From CAYNFH01 sp964396385 (GTDB taxonomy: Bacteria > Armatimonadota > Chthonomonadetes > Chthonomonadales > CAJBBX01): a stretch of 40,416 nucleotides of DNA. This document shows, piece by piece, positions 1 through 8,596 of the stretch (the stretch's first letter is position 1; each line of letters begins with the position of its first letter). Where the stretch lies: the NCBI GenBank assembly GCA_964396385.1, contig CAYNFH010000029.1, positions 1 through 40,416 of the forward strand, read 5' to 3'. The notes beneath the pieces are model-generated. The model saw only the letters and a list, made by a program, of their open reading frames with translations. It ran no database searches and was not told where the DNA came from. The translations under genes were made by a program, and so were the position numbers.

Positions 1-267
1 CATTTTCTTCGGGCCATATTTCAACCGGTACTCATGGAGTCTGAACTGTTACCTCGGGCGGCAAACGTGGAACGATACCACCGGTTGCTATGCGGCCAAC
101 CGGGGGCAACCCCGGTCCTCGGCGCTGGGACACCGGCGACGGGGCGTGCATCATCAATAGCTGCACGGCCTGCAGGGCAGTGGGTCGGTTGCTCCCGCCG
201 GTCGGCCGGCGGCCGGTGTCCCCGGCCGGTGCTCGACGGGGAGCGATGCTGCAATGTAGGTGGAGAG
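1..267 (+). other. GC-rich leader, no gene, hairpins
   Basis: I see no convincing reading frame here; the open frames lack ribosome-binding sites and protein-like composition. Several strong hairpins can be drawn on the plus strand: positions 99-116 form a 7-bp stem closed by a GCAA (GNRA) tetraloop, and 146-166 pair GTGCA with TGCAC. The stretch 170-245 is very rich in CCGG and GGCC words. It could be a structured leader of the small membrane-protein gene starting at 268, but it matches no RNA family I recognise. Confidence 0.3.
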
Positions 268-468
268 ATGGAAAAGCAGTCGGGTTTCGGCGGGCTAGGC
301 TGCATGCTCTTTGTCGTGCTTCTCTTGATAGGAGCGGCTGCCTACGTCTACACTCAAGGCAATATAGTGCTGGTAGAGAAGAGCCATTCAATCAACGATG
401 ACCTGCGCCACAGCCAGAAGGTGGACGCGTTGATGACGAACATGCGCAGCTCGGGGCGACGCTACTAA
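268..468 (+). CDS. Small single-pass membrane protein, unknown function
   Basis: A 66-residue protein. The start at 268 is chosen because GGTGGAG lies just upstream and the product then begins MEKQSGFGGLG, directly followed by a hydrophobic helix (residues about 13-28, rich in V, L, I and A). After the helix comes a short polar tail with a charged stretch (residues 37-66) ending in basic residues. No family is recognised. A terminator-like hairpin follows at 494-525 and the chitinase gene starts 89 bp after the stop, so the two may share a transcript. The membrane location is inferred from hydrophobicity only. Confidence 0.5.
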   Translation: MEKQSGFGGLGCMLFVVLLLIGAAAYVYTQGNIVLVEKSHSINDDLRHSQKVDALMTNMRSSGRRY

Positions 469-493
469 CGGCGTACGGCTCCTTGCAAACAGA

Positions 494-525
494 GCCTCCG
501 GGGGTATACCCTTCCGGGGGCTTTT
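494..525 (+). terminator. Rho-independent-type hairpin with U tract
   Basis: GCCTCCGG pairs with CCGGGGGC (one G-U pair), an inner GGG/CCC pair encloses TATA, and TTTT follows. It lies between the small membrane-protein gene and the chitinase gene. Only about 30 bp separate it from the chitinase start, too little for an independent promoter, so it may act as a leaky terminator or attenuator. Confidence 0.65.
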
Positions 526-557
526 GTGCGTTAAATGAAGCGGAAAGGAGAGCCTTC

Positions 558-1628
558 ATGCTCCATGCGCTCGCGCTTCTCGCCGCCCTGACCGCCGCGA
601 GGACACCTCCCGCTCAATCCAATGTACGCCCGGTGGTGTACGGCTACTACACGGCCTATAGCGGCCTGGCGCCCCAGAATATACGGTACCGATATTTCAC
701 CCATCTCTCCCACGCCTTCGTCACCGGCAAACCCGACGGATCAGCCGTATTGGAGGGCGAGAGGCTCAGCGCGACCCTCGTGCGACTGGCCCATGCTCAC
801 GGCGTGAAAGTGCTCCTGGCCGTAGGCGGGTCAGAGAGCGGACCGTGGCTGGGGAAGATTGCGGGGAACGCCGCGAAGCGCCGGAAGTTCATCGGCGCGA
901 TACTCGTCCTGGTCAGACGGTATGGGTATGACGGAGTAGACGTGGACTGGGAGTTCCCGGAGCACCAGAGCGACCTGGTAGTTACGTTCGTGCAGGAGCT
1001 GCGGACCGCCCTGAAAGGGGCCGGCCGCCCCCTCCTCACCATGGCCGTGCCGGCAAGCGCCTACTACGGCCAGTGGTACGACGCCCGGCTCCGGAGCCTG
1101 GTGGATTGGCTCCAGATCATGACGTACGACCTGCACGGCGACTGGCCCGGCAGCCATTCTGGTCACAACTCACCGCTCCACCCCACGAGCACGGACTCCG
1201 TTGATGGGCGGCTCCTCTCCCTCGATAACTTTGTGTCCTACTGGCTTGGAAAAGGGTTCCCGCGCCAGAAGCTGCTGGTGGGCATCCCGTGCTACGGTTA
1301 CAGGTTCTCCGTGGGCAGGTGGGGCGTGCCTCTGCCCGCAAAGACCACGAAGGAGATCGAGTACCGCGACATTCCGGGTTTCGTCCGATCCGGTTGGAAA
1401 CCGCAGCGTGATATGGAAGCAGGTGTGCCCTACCTGCGAGCTCCGGCAGGGAACGGGCTCGTTACGTATGACGACCCGGCTTCGGCACGGGCGAAGGGCG
1501 CGTGGGCCCGGCAGCACGGTCTTCGAGGCATCTTCTTCTGGGAAATCTCCCAGGATATAGTGAACGGCGACAATACGCTCGTGCGCGCCACGATAACGGG
1601 CTGGGCCGCACCGCTACGGCATCATTAG
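558..1628 (+). CDS. Secreted glycoside hydrolase family 18 (chitinase-like)
   Basis: A 356-residue GH18 protein, predicted to hydrolyse beta-1,4-linked GlcNAc polymers such as chitin by substrate-assisted catalysis. The start at 558 follows AAAGGAG by 8 bp; longer versions would run back through the hairpin at 494-525. The N-terminus is a signal peptide ending near ARTPPAQS. Diagnostic GH18 motifs are present: LLAVGGS (the SxGG-like strand), DGVDVDWE at residues 125-132 with E132 as proton donor, and MTYDLHG later in the barrel. The length fits a bare catalytic domain without chitin-binding modules. Its last 15 bp overlap the 3' end of the convergent SARP regulator gene. Exact substrate is inferred; endo-beta-N-acetylglucosaminidases share this fold. 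Confidence 0.9.
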   Translation: MLHALALLAALTAARTPPAQSNVRPVVYGYYTAYSGLAPQNIRYRYFTHLSHAFVTGKPDGSAVLEGERLSATLVRLAHAHGVKVLLAVGGSESGPWLGKIAGNAAKRRKFIGAILVLVRRYGYDGVDVDWEFPEHQSDLVVTFVQELRTALKGAGRPLLTMAVPASAYYGQWYDARLRSLVDWLQIMTYDLHGDWPGSHSGHNSPLHPTSTDSVDGRLLSLDNFVSYWLGKGFPRQKLLVGIPCYGYRFSVGRWGVPLPAKTTKEIEYRDIPGFVRSGWKPQRDMEAGVPYLRAPAGNGLVTYDDPASARAKGAWARQHGLRGIFFWEISQDIVNGDNTLVRATITGWAAPLRHH

Positions 1629-4600
1629 CACTTCTGCAGCACGCGCCAGCGCATCGGCCAGGGGCATAGCGGCGCCCTCCGCGAACAGATCACAATAGTA
1701 GGTCTCACCCAACACCGCTTTGAGCGTCTCGATACGCTGTTTGCAGCCGAGGCGCCACGGCGTTTCCAAGCACTGGCTTGTCCTGAAGACGGATGGGTCC
1801 GAAGCGGCCAGGAGGCGTACGGCATCCGGCGCGCGGCGCTCGTCTGCTGCCAATACGGCGGCAGCCAGGACGGCTAGATGAGCCGGGCGTGCTTCATGAG
1901 CCCGTCCGGCGAGGCTGACAGCTTCGTGGACGTGATGTCTGGCCTCGTTGGGGAGATTCTGGCTGAGGAGCCAGAGCGCCAGATCGGAAAGGCATACGAG
2001 CGTTTCGTCCACTTCATCCAAGGTGCGGGCAACCATCAACCGGCGTTCCAGACAGCGGCGAGCCGCGGACGTATCGCCCTGGCCGGTCGCGGCGGCAGCC
2101 AGCCAACCGTAGGTCTGGATTTCCGCGCGAGGATCGGTCGGATCGCCCGCTGCCTGGAGCCTTTCTTGAAGGACCTGGACCGCTGCGACATATTCGCTTC
2201 GCCGCAGCAATGCGGCGCCCAGGCTGCCGAGCACCCAGATCAGGTCCTGCCTTCCGCCCGTCTCCTTCAGCTCCTGGAGACTCTTGCGGTATAGCTCAAT
2301 GGACCGATCGGGGTCGCCCATCGCGCCTTCTACCTCTCCTAGCAACCAGAGCAGATGCGCAGCGCCGGCCCTGTCCTTGAGCCGCTCACAAAGATCCAAT
2401 GACTCTTGGTATAAAGCGATAGCGCGCGCATGGTCGCGCTCGATTGCCCTCAGAAAGCCATAGTCTTGCAATAGGACTGAAAGGCCATACAGGTTGCCGG
2501 ACCGGCGATATAGCGCCATGCTCTCTTCGTAGAGGGCCTCGGCGTCACGTCTGCGGCCGAGATTGCGCTCGATATTGGCCTGACACCGGAGCGCATCCGC
2601 AATGCCCACCGAATGGCCCGCCTGGCGGCAGACCCCGAGACTCTCGTTCAGTAACTCGGACGCCTGCTCATAGTGATGTTCACGAGCCATCACCTGGTAA
2701 TACTCGCTGCAAACAGCCGCAATGCCAGGGGCGTCCCGCAAGCCTCTGTATAGCTCCAGAGCGGCCTGATAGCAATGCGTGGCTGTTGCGTGGTCATCCT
2801 GGTAGGCTGCCAGTATACCGGCCGCCAGCAGCGCGCGGGCCCGCACATGCTGCGTCTCCACGGAACCTAAATCGGAGGTTGAAGGCTCGCCTGCACCCTC
2901 CGGCGCCTGCAGAAATCCGCTAAGCCACTCGCGGCCTTCCGAAACATGGCCTGTCATGCGCCAGAACGGCCCCATGGCGCTTGCAAGGCGAAGCCCGGAT
3001 TCAAGGTGCCTGCCCGATAGACACCAGCTTAGAGCAGCCCGAAGATTCTCGTACTCCTCCTCTATGCGTTGGCGCCAGCTAGACAGATCTGGATAGTGAA
3101 GCCGCTCACGAGCCCTCTCGACAAGATCCAGAAAGTAGATTGCATGTTGCCGGGTGATCTCTTCCGCTTCGTCCTGCTCCAGGCATCGCGCCGTGTACTC
3201 CCGGATGGTCTCCAAAAACCGGTACCGCATCTGAAGTCCGGCGTCCGGTTCGGGCTCCGCCACTACCAACGAGCGGTCCTGGAGCTGCATCAAGCCGCGG
3301 CGCACGTCGCCGGTATCCCCATTTCCGCACACCACAGCAGCACTTTCTGCCGTCCAACCGCCCCGAAAGACCGATAGGCGCGCCACCAGGCGCTGGAGAG
3401 GCGCGGGAAGCATACGGTAGCTTCCCTCCACGGCGGCCTGTAGGCTGCGATGCCGGGGGGCGACGTCTGCCCGGTCGCTCACCAGCAGCTCGAATCGCCG
3501 GTCCAGGAGCGCCAGGATCTCGGCGGGGGTCAGGGTCTTGATCCAGGAGGCTGCCAGCTCGATGGCAAGCGGGATCCCCTCCAGCCGTTCACAGAGAGAG
3601 GCGACCGATCCCGCGATGGCGGGCGTGATCTCGAAATCCGGCCTCCTGCTGCGGGCCCGGTCCAGAAACAGTTGTACGCTGGCGAACTCCAGGAGCCGCT
3701 CCGGTGTCCCCACGCGACGTGGCGTGGAGAGCGGCGGTACGGGCACCTCCTGCTCGCCCTCCAGGTTCAGCACCTGTCGGGAAGTCACCAGAATGCGCAG
3801 CTCCGGGCACCGTTCCAGCAGCAGTCTGACCACGCGGACCGGAGGGTCCGCTCCGGCGGCCGGCTCCGGGAGGTCTAGAAGCTGCTCGAAGTTGTCCAGC
3901 ACCAGCAGGACAGGACCGGTGCAGAGGGCGCTGAGGACCCGCTCCTGGGGGTCTGAGTCCGCGGACGGGGGAAGGCGCAGCGCGGCGGACAGCGCGTCCC
4001 ACACCCGGTCCGTCTCCAGCAGGTCGCCCAGCGAAACGTAGTGAGCCGTCCATCCGGAGCTCCGCTGAACGGCGCGCGCGGCCTCTATTGCCAGGCGCGT
4101 TTTCCCTACCCCTCCCGGACCGGTGAGGGTTATGAGACGGGTGACCGATGACGGGTGACGGACGGATCGCGGTCCGTCCTCCGTCTTCCGTCCTCCATCC
4201 AGCTCCGCTGCCAGCAGGGCCAGGATGCGATCCAGCTCCGGCTCGCGACCGAAGAACGGGGTGATGGGCGCCGGGAGCGGCGCGGGCGGTGGAGGGGCGG
4301 CTGCCGGCTGGTTCCGACCGGCCTCCCGTGTAATCGGAGCCAAGATGGCGGAGGGGTCCGACCGGATCTGGGCCGCAAGCTTCTGCGTCCGCGGCCCCGG
4401 CGCTACGCCTAGCTCCCGCTCCAGGCGCTGCGAGAACACCTCGTACGCTTCCAGCGCCGCGGAGATCCGGCCGGAAGCCGCCAGGGCGCGCATCTTCATG
4501 CGCTGGGCCTGCTCGTTGCAGGCATCTTCGGCGGCGGCCCGCGTCGCCGCCTCCAGCGCGGCGTCCCAGTTGCGCTCCGCCTCCAGCACCCTCCCATACT

Positions 4601-5111
4601 GGAGCAGCGCGGACAGGTGCAGTTCGCTGAGCCGCGTCTGCTCCTGGAGAGCCCACTCCTCATAGCAGCCGGGCAGGAGCGGACCCACGTATAGAGCGAG
4701 CACGCGCTCCAGCAGCCTCTTCCGCTCCGCGCCTTCTTCCGCTTGCGCCTCCCGGAGGAGCTGCTCAAACTCCGCCACGTCCGTGCTGACGGCATCCGGG
4801 TTGAGGCGCACCTGAAGGCGATCCGCCTGGAGCACGCTCTCGGGTGAGACTCCCGTTGGCTCAAGCTGGCGGCGCAGCGAGGAGAGGGCCGTACTGAGGT
4901 TGTTGCGGCCGTCCTCCGGCGGAAGCTCCGGCCAGAACAGGTCGATCAGCTCTTCCCTGGGGTGACCTCGGTCCGGGCGCAGAGCGAGATAGGCCAGGAG
5001 CCAGGCCGTCTTCTGAGTGCGGAAGCGGGAGACTGTTTGCTTCCCCTGGACGATGCGGACGCCTCCCAGTAGTTCTATCCGACATCGGTTGATGACCACG
5101 CGTAGTACCAT
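1614..5111 (-). CDS. AfsR/SARP-family regulator with ATPase and TPR domains
   Basis: A 1165-residue transcriptional regulator. Residues about 1-105 form an OmpR-like winged helix (IELLGGVRI; RTQKTAWLLAYLAL; NNLSTALSSLRRQL), 105-250 a bacterial transcriptional activation domain, about 290-560 an NB-ARC/STAND ATPase with Walker A GPGGVGKT (residues 327-338 region) and Walker B LLVLDNFEQ (about 400). The C-terminal half is tetratricopeptide-like helical repeats. Such proteins couple nucleotide and ligand state to activation of divergent gene clusters. It is divergent from the secreted-protein operon at 5307, and SARP-like direct repeats lie between them. The start ATG at 5111 lacks an obvious ribosome-binding site. 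An oligomer-repeat insertion encodes residues about 305-324, directly before Walker A. Confidence 0.9.
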   Translation of the reverse strand: MVLRVVINRCRIELLGGVRIVQGKQTVSRFRTQKTAWLLAYLALRPDRGHPREELIDLFWPELPPEDGRNNLSTALSSLRRQLEPTGVSPESVLQADRLQVRLNPDAVSTDVAEFEQLLREAQAEEGAERKRLLERVLALYVGPLLPGCYEEWALQEQTRLSELHLSALLQYGRVLEAERNWDAALEAATRAAAEDACNEQAQRMKMRALAASGRISAALEAYEVFSQRLERELGVAPGPRTQKLAAQIRSDPSAILAPITREAGRNQPAAAPPPPAPLPAPITPFFGREPELDRILALLAAELDGGRKTEDGPRSVRHPSSVTRLITLTGPGGVGKTRLAIEAARAVQRSSGWTAHYVSLGDLLETDRVWDALSAALRLPPSADSDPQERVLSALCTGPVLLVLDNFEQLLDLPEPAAGADPPVRVVRLLLERCPELRILVTSRQVLNLEGEQEVPVPPLSTPRRVGTPERLLEFASVQLFLDRARSRRPDFEITPAIAGSVASLCERLEGIPLAIELAASWIKTLTPAEILALLDRRFELLVSDRADVAPRHRSLQAAVEGSYRMLPAPLQRLVARLSVFRGGWTAESAAVVCGNGDTGDVRRGLMQLQDRSLVVAEPEPDAGLQMRYRFLETIREYTARCLEQDEAEEITRQHAIYFLDLVERARERLHYPDLSSWRQRIEEEYENLRAALSWCLSGRHLESGLRLASAMGPFWRMTGHVSEGREWLSGFLQAPEGAGEPSTSDLGSVETQHVRARALLAAGILAAYQDDHATATHCYQAALELYRGLRDAPGIAAVCSEYYQVMAREHHYEQASELLNESLGVCRQAGHSVGIADALRCQANIERNLGRRRDAEALYEESMALYRRSGNLYGLSVLLQDYGFLRAIERDHARAIALYQESLDLCERLKDRAGAAHLLWLLGEVEGAMGDPDRSIELYRKSLQELKETGGRQDLIWVLGSLGAALLRRSEYVAAVQVLQERLQAAGDPTDPRAEIQTYGWLAAAATGQGDTSAARRCLERRLMVARTLDEVDETLVCLSDLALWLLSQNLPNEARHHVHEAVSLAGRAHEARPAHLAVLAAAVLAADERRAPDAVRLLAASDPSVFRTSQCLETPWRLGCKQRIETLKAVLGETYYCDLFAEGAAMPLADALARAAEVLMMP
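4139..4198. repeat. Inverted oligomer array inside the SARP gene
   Basis: On the plus strand, tandem GGTGACNG/GGACGGA-like words lead to a 7-bp inverted repeat (GGACGGA, six bases, TCCGTCC), followed by CTCCGTCTTCCGTCC words. It is read in frame as a polar linker immediately upstream of the Walker A motif. It has the same architecture as arrays at 15191, 17116, 17494, 22973 and 24686, although the words differ. Confidence 0.6.
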
Positions 5112-5194
5112 GCTGTGCCAGGACTATCCCTCGCCGAGGGCCACTTGTAGTTAGGCAGAAGTGCGCCAAAACCCTACTAACCGCCATTCATGAC

Positions 5195-5240
5195 TCCTAC
5201 AGGCCCTTGTAGGAGTCCTGTAGGACCCCCCGCATATCAT
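5195..5240 (+). promoter_or_regulatory. SARP-type direct repeats and -10 box
   Basis: TGTAGGA occurs at 5208-5214 and again at 5219-5225, an exact 11-bp period on the same helix face. An inverted copy, TCCTACA, sits at 5195-5201, so 5193-5216 is also a perfect 9-bp inverted repeat. A TATCAT -10-like box follows at 5235-5240, nine bases after the second repeat. SARP activators are known to bind heptameric direct repeats with 11-bp spacing placed about 8 bp upstream of the -10 box. The site lies between the divergent SARP gene and the operon starting at 5307. Confidence 0.6.
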
Positions 5241-5306
5241 GGACTTCGTCTCAATGCCGGCCGCGCACACGCGGCTGGCAACCCCTTGCAGAAAGGAGGC
5301 TGGTCC

Positions 5307-8300
5307 ATGTTGCGCAGACTCACTGCGCCGGGCGTGCTGCTGCTGGCCGCCGCCGCCCTGGCGCCCCCGGCGATGGCGGCAGACCCACCGTCTCAGCTCA
5401 GGTTCCTGACGCCAATGGATTCCAAGAACGGCGTCTCCATTGTGCTCAACAACGTATCCTACACGGACAAAACTCCGGGCAAGCTCGCAGGAACCGGAAC
5501 GCTGGCCATCACTATCGGCGGACAGCCACTCACCGTCGCTGGTCAGGCTGTTCCATCCATCCCGAACGTACCCTTCCAGGGCGTGGCGGCGGACGCGGCG
5601 GGCAAGGCGACCGGACTGTCCTACACGTTTGCCAACGACGCGTCGATAACAGACCTGTTCGGCAGCGGCCTCGGCTTTACCATTGGCAAGAGGACAACGA
5701 TCTCGGTACAGACAGCCGGAACAGCCACGCTCAGCGGCGGCAGCCTCTCCGTAACCCTGCCCTTCCGCGGCGATGGTGGAAAGCAGTTCGGCGTCACGCT
5801 GCAGCCGACGCTATCCTTCACGGAGGATGGTGAGTGCGATCTGGAGGCTCATAATGCTCAGCTCATGGGTATGGGCAACGGGTTGACCGTGGCGGGCGCC
5901 ACTCTCAACGCAGCCTCCGTGGACCTCGTCTACAAGCATCACAAGAGCAAAGCAGATGACTGGTCCTTCAGCGTCAACAACGCCTCGCTGGCGGTGAACC
6001 TGCCGGGAATGACCAGCCAGGACAACGCACCGCTAAAGCTGTCCGTGAAAGGACCGCTCACAATCGACCAGGACGGCCAGGTGACTTTCACCGAGGCAGA
6101 CATGGACGACCAGAACGGCCTGGAAATCCCCCTGGCGCAACCGATGGGATTCGCGCTCAAGGTATATCACGCCTCCATGAGTATGGCCAACAGCCAGCCC
6201 GGCGACTTTGACCTGAAGGCGGACCTCACGTTGCCGCCGGACTTTAAGGACGACAAGGGCAACGCCGCAACCATCAAGGGCATCGAGATCAAGTACTCAA
6301 AGAATGGGACTCCCCCGAACCAGACCGTTGTGACGGTGACGGGAGGCCTGGATGCGTACTGGAACGCCTTTGGAATCCACGTTGCGCCCGGCTCCTTCAT
6401 CGTGGACCTGAGCTCCGCTCCGTTTCCCGGAGACCAGGACGAGAAGGGTCTGGACAACAACCAGCTTCCACCCACCTGGCAGGGGGTGTACGTGAAAGAC
6501 GCCACTCTGTACCTGCCGGACGGATTCAGCGACCAGACTACCCCCTCTGGCAAAGCCCAGATAGAGGTCCAGAAATTCTACATCAACGAGCATGGTGTGA
6601 GCGGCAAGGTGGACATCCGCCCAGCCGATCCCACCAAGGGACCTCTCGCCAACCTCAAGGTGATGGGTTTCCAGGCCGGACTGACGGAGCTGGGCCTAAC
6701 CCTCAATCGCAATACGGTACGGGACTGCAACATAAAGGGCAGTATCTCCATTCCTGGCTACGGGGGCAACGCGGGGCTCAACGTGGGCATCTCCACCGCG
6801 GGCATCGTGTCGGTAGACGTAGATACCAGCCAGCCGATCCAGATGACATCCATAGGGGCGGAGCTGACGCTCACCAACGGATCGCTCCAGATCCACCAGC
6901 CGGACATGAACACGCGGCTGCTCCTCACCGGCACCCTCGCCTTCAAGGGTGATAGCGCCCCCTCCGCACTGAAAGGCGCTGCGCTCGACTTCAAGGATGT
7001 GGGCGTAGGATCTGACGGTCACATCTACGTGGACAGCCTCTGGATGCAACTCCCACACCCGGCGCACATCGGGATAGGGCCGGTCGCCCTGGAGGCGAGC
7101 AAGATCGGCTTCGGGCAGATAACGGACTCCGGCGATGCCTACTATAAGGACCACCAGAACCAGTACTGGGTGGGCATAACGGGAGATGTGTCGCTGTCCG
7201 GTGATCTTCCCATTACCGGCCAGGTGAGCTTCGACGGTCTCCGTATATTTGTTCCGGACAGCAGCCACCAACTGGGCCTGGAAGTGGGCAACATTGCCGT
7301 GGACACGGACGTGCAGAACGTGATCCACATCGCAGGATCACTGAAGCGGAAAGACCCCAATACAGGTAAGCCGTACAGCATATCTCTGCCAAACGGAAAG
7401 AGCCTGGACTATGTTAAGGGAGATGCGGAGATCAGTCTGAGCTGCCTGGGCGCCGGCGGGCTTGGCGGCCGCATCGCGTTTGAAGTGGCCAACGGCGCCT
7501 GGTTCCTCATGGGCGGCATCACTATTCCCTCACCCGGCATCACCCTGGGTCAGAGCGGCCTCTCGCTCTACGGCTTCGCGGGCGGCATCGGGCACAATGT
7601 GAAGCCGGACCACGAGGGCGCAACCGGAGTGCCGAGCATCGACTACCAGCTCATGCCGGACGTGGATGCCATAGAGGCGGGGGGTCTGGGTACCTACGTG
7701 TTCGTCGCCGGCCTGAGGGCGGGATCCACGGCGCCCGATACGGTCTGGGGCGACCTGGTCCTCACTCTCTACCTGCCGAACGTAGACATCGACCTCAACG
7801 GCAAGTGCTATCTCGTCTCCGACCCGGGCAGCAAGCCGATGCCGCAGGATCCTACTCAGGAGGACCGCGTGCTGGCCGGAGACCTCCACTTCGACCTGCC
7901 GCAGAACACCTTTACCGCCAGTCTGACGGCGGATCTGAACTTCCCCACGCGTAAGCAGGCGCTGGTCCATGCGGACGGCGGGATACTGCTGAACGTCGCT
8001 CCGGACCCGCCTGCCGGAACCGGCAAGTACTTCCACATCGGGGGACCCATCTCGCGCGATCCAATCGCTATCGCCAATCCCTGCGAGATCAAGTTCGCGT
8101 CGCTGGCTCCCATCCAGGGAGCGCTGGACGTGGATCTGATACCAACGGGGAACAAGAGCGTGCCCTATAAATTGCAGGTACAGGCGGCGTTGATATTCGA
8201 CCAGCCGATCCCGCACACCTCCGGGAGTTTCGGTCCCGTCTCCTACGACGTGGATGGATCCGCCCACGTGCAGGGATACCTGGACATGAATATCATTCCC

Positions 8301-8582
8301 GACCCCACGGGCCTCACCATAAATGGAAATGGGAACTTCCAGGTGGATGGCTCCCTGAGCGTTAGCGGCGGGGTGGACCTGGGCTGGGCCGGCCAGTATG
8401 GCGCGAGCGTGCAGCTCGCCGTGTCAGGTCAGATAGGTGGGAGCATCCAGTGCTCCCCCTCCACTACTCCAACCATCGACGTGAGCGGCGACGTGACGGC
8501 AACCGCAACTCTCAGCTTTCCTGTCATCGGAGACAAGTCGTTCAACGTATCGGGTCATGTTGAGAAGAAGTGCAGCATCTAG
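5307..8582 (+). CDS. Very large secreted beta-rich protein, unknown family
   Basis: A 1091-residue protein. The start is fixed by AGAAAGGAGG eight bases upstream and by a typical signal peptide (MLRRLTAPG, Leu/Ala core, cut after PAMA-A). The mature chain is rich in Gly, Asp, Asn, Ser, Thr and alternating hydrophobics. It contains many short strand-turn-strand segments (for example LTVAGATLNAASVDLVY, and near the C-terminus SLSVSGGVDLGW), suggesting a long beta-solenoid or stacked beta-sandwich surface protein. I recognise no catalytic motif, LPXTG or membrane anchor. It is the first gene of an operon with an FN3-domain protein (14 bp downstream) and a CsgG-domain protein, which suggests assembly at or beyond the outer surface. 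Confidence 0.75.
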   Translation: MLRRLTAPGVLLLAAAALAPPAMAADPPSQLRFLTPMDSKNGVSIVLNNVSYTDKTPGKLAGTGTLAITIGGQPLTVAGQAVPSIPNVPFQGVAADAAGKATGLSYTFANDASITDLFGSGLGFTIGKRTTISVQTAGTATLSGGSLSVTLPFRGDGGKQFGVTLQPTLSFTEDGECDLEAHNAQLMGMGNGLTVAGATLNAASVDLVYKHHKSKADDWSFSVNNASLAVNLPGMTSQDNAPLKLSVKGPLTIDQDGQVTFTEADMDDQNGLEIPLAQPMGFALKVYHASMSMANSQPGDFDLKADLTLPPDFKDDKGNAATIKGIEIKYSKNGTPPNQTVVTVTGGLDAYWNAFGIHVAPGSFIVDLSSAPFPGDQDEKGLDNNQLPPTWQGVYVKDATLYLPDGFSDQTTPSGKAQIEVQKFYINEHGVSGKVDIRPADPTKGPLANLKVMGFQAGLTELGLTLNRNTVRDCNIKGSISIPGYGGNAGLNVGISTAGIVSVDVDTSQPIQMTSIGAELTLTNGSLQIHQPDMNTRLLLTGTLAFKGDSAPSALKGAALDFKDVGVGSDGHIYVDSLWMQLPHPAHIGIGPVALEASKIGFGQITDSGDAYYKDHQNQYWVGITGDVSLSGDLPITGQVSFDGLRIFVPDSSHQLGLEVGNIAVDTDVQNVIHIAGSLKRKDPNTGKPYSISLPNGKSLDYVKGDAEISLSCLGAGGLGGRIAFEVANGAWFLMGGITIPSPGITLGQSGLSLYGFAGGIGHNVKPDHEGATGVPSIDYQLMPDVDAIEAGGLGTYVFVAGLRAGSTAPDTVWGDLVLTLYLPNVDIDLNGKCYLVSDPGSKPMPQDPTQEDRVLAGDLHFDLPQNTFTASLTADLNFPTRKQALVHADGGILLNVAPDPPAGTGKYFHIGGPISRDPIAIANPCEIKFASLAPIQGALDVDLIPTGNKSVPYKLQVQAALIFDQPIPHTSGSFGPVSYDVDGSAHVQGYLDMNIIPDPTGLTINGNGNFQVDGSLSVSGGVDLGWAGQYGASVQLAVSGQIGGSIQCSPSTTPTIDVSGDVTATATLSFPVIGDKSFNVSGHVEKKCSI

Positions 8583-8596
8583 TGAGAGGAATCTCC

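Noticed and set aside
3589..4656. Second minus-strand frame within the SARP gene
   Set aside because: Composition is Gly/Arg/Ala-rich and motif-free; the SARP frame carries Walker motifs throughout.
7530..8267. Minus-strand open frame within the large secreted-protein gene
   Set aside because: A GC-rich shadow frame without ribosome-binding site; the plus-strand gene is continuous and has a signal peptide.
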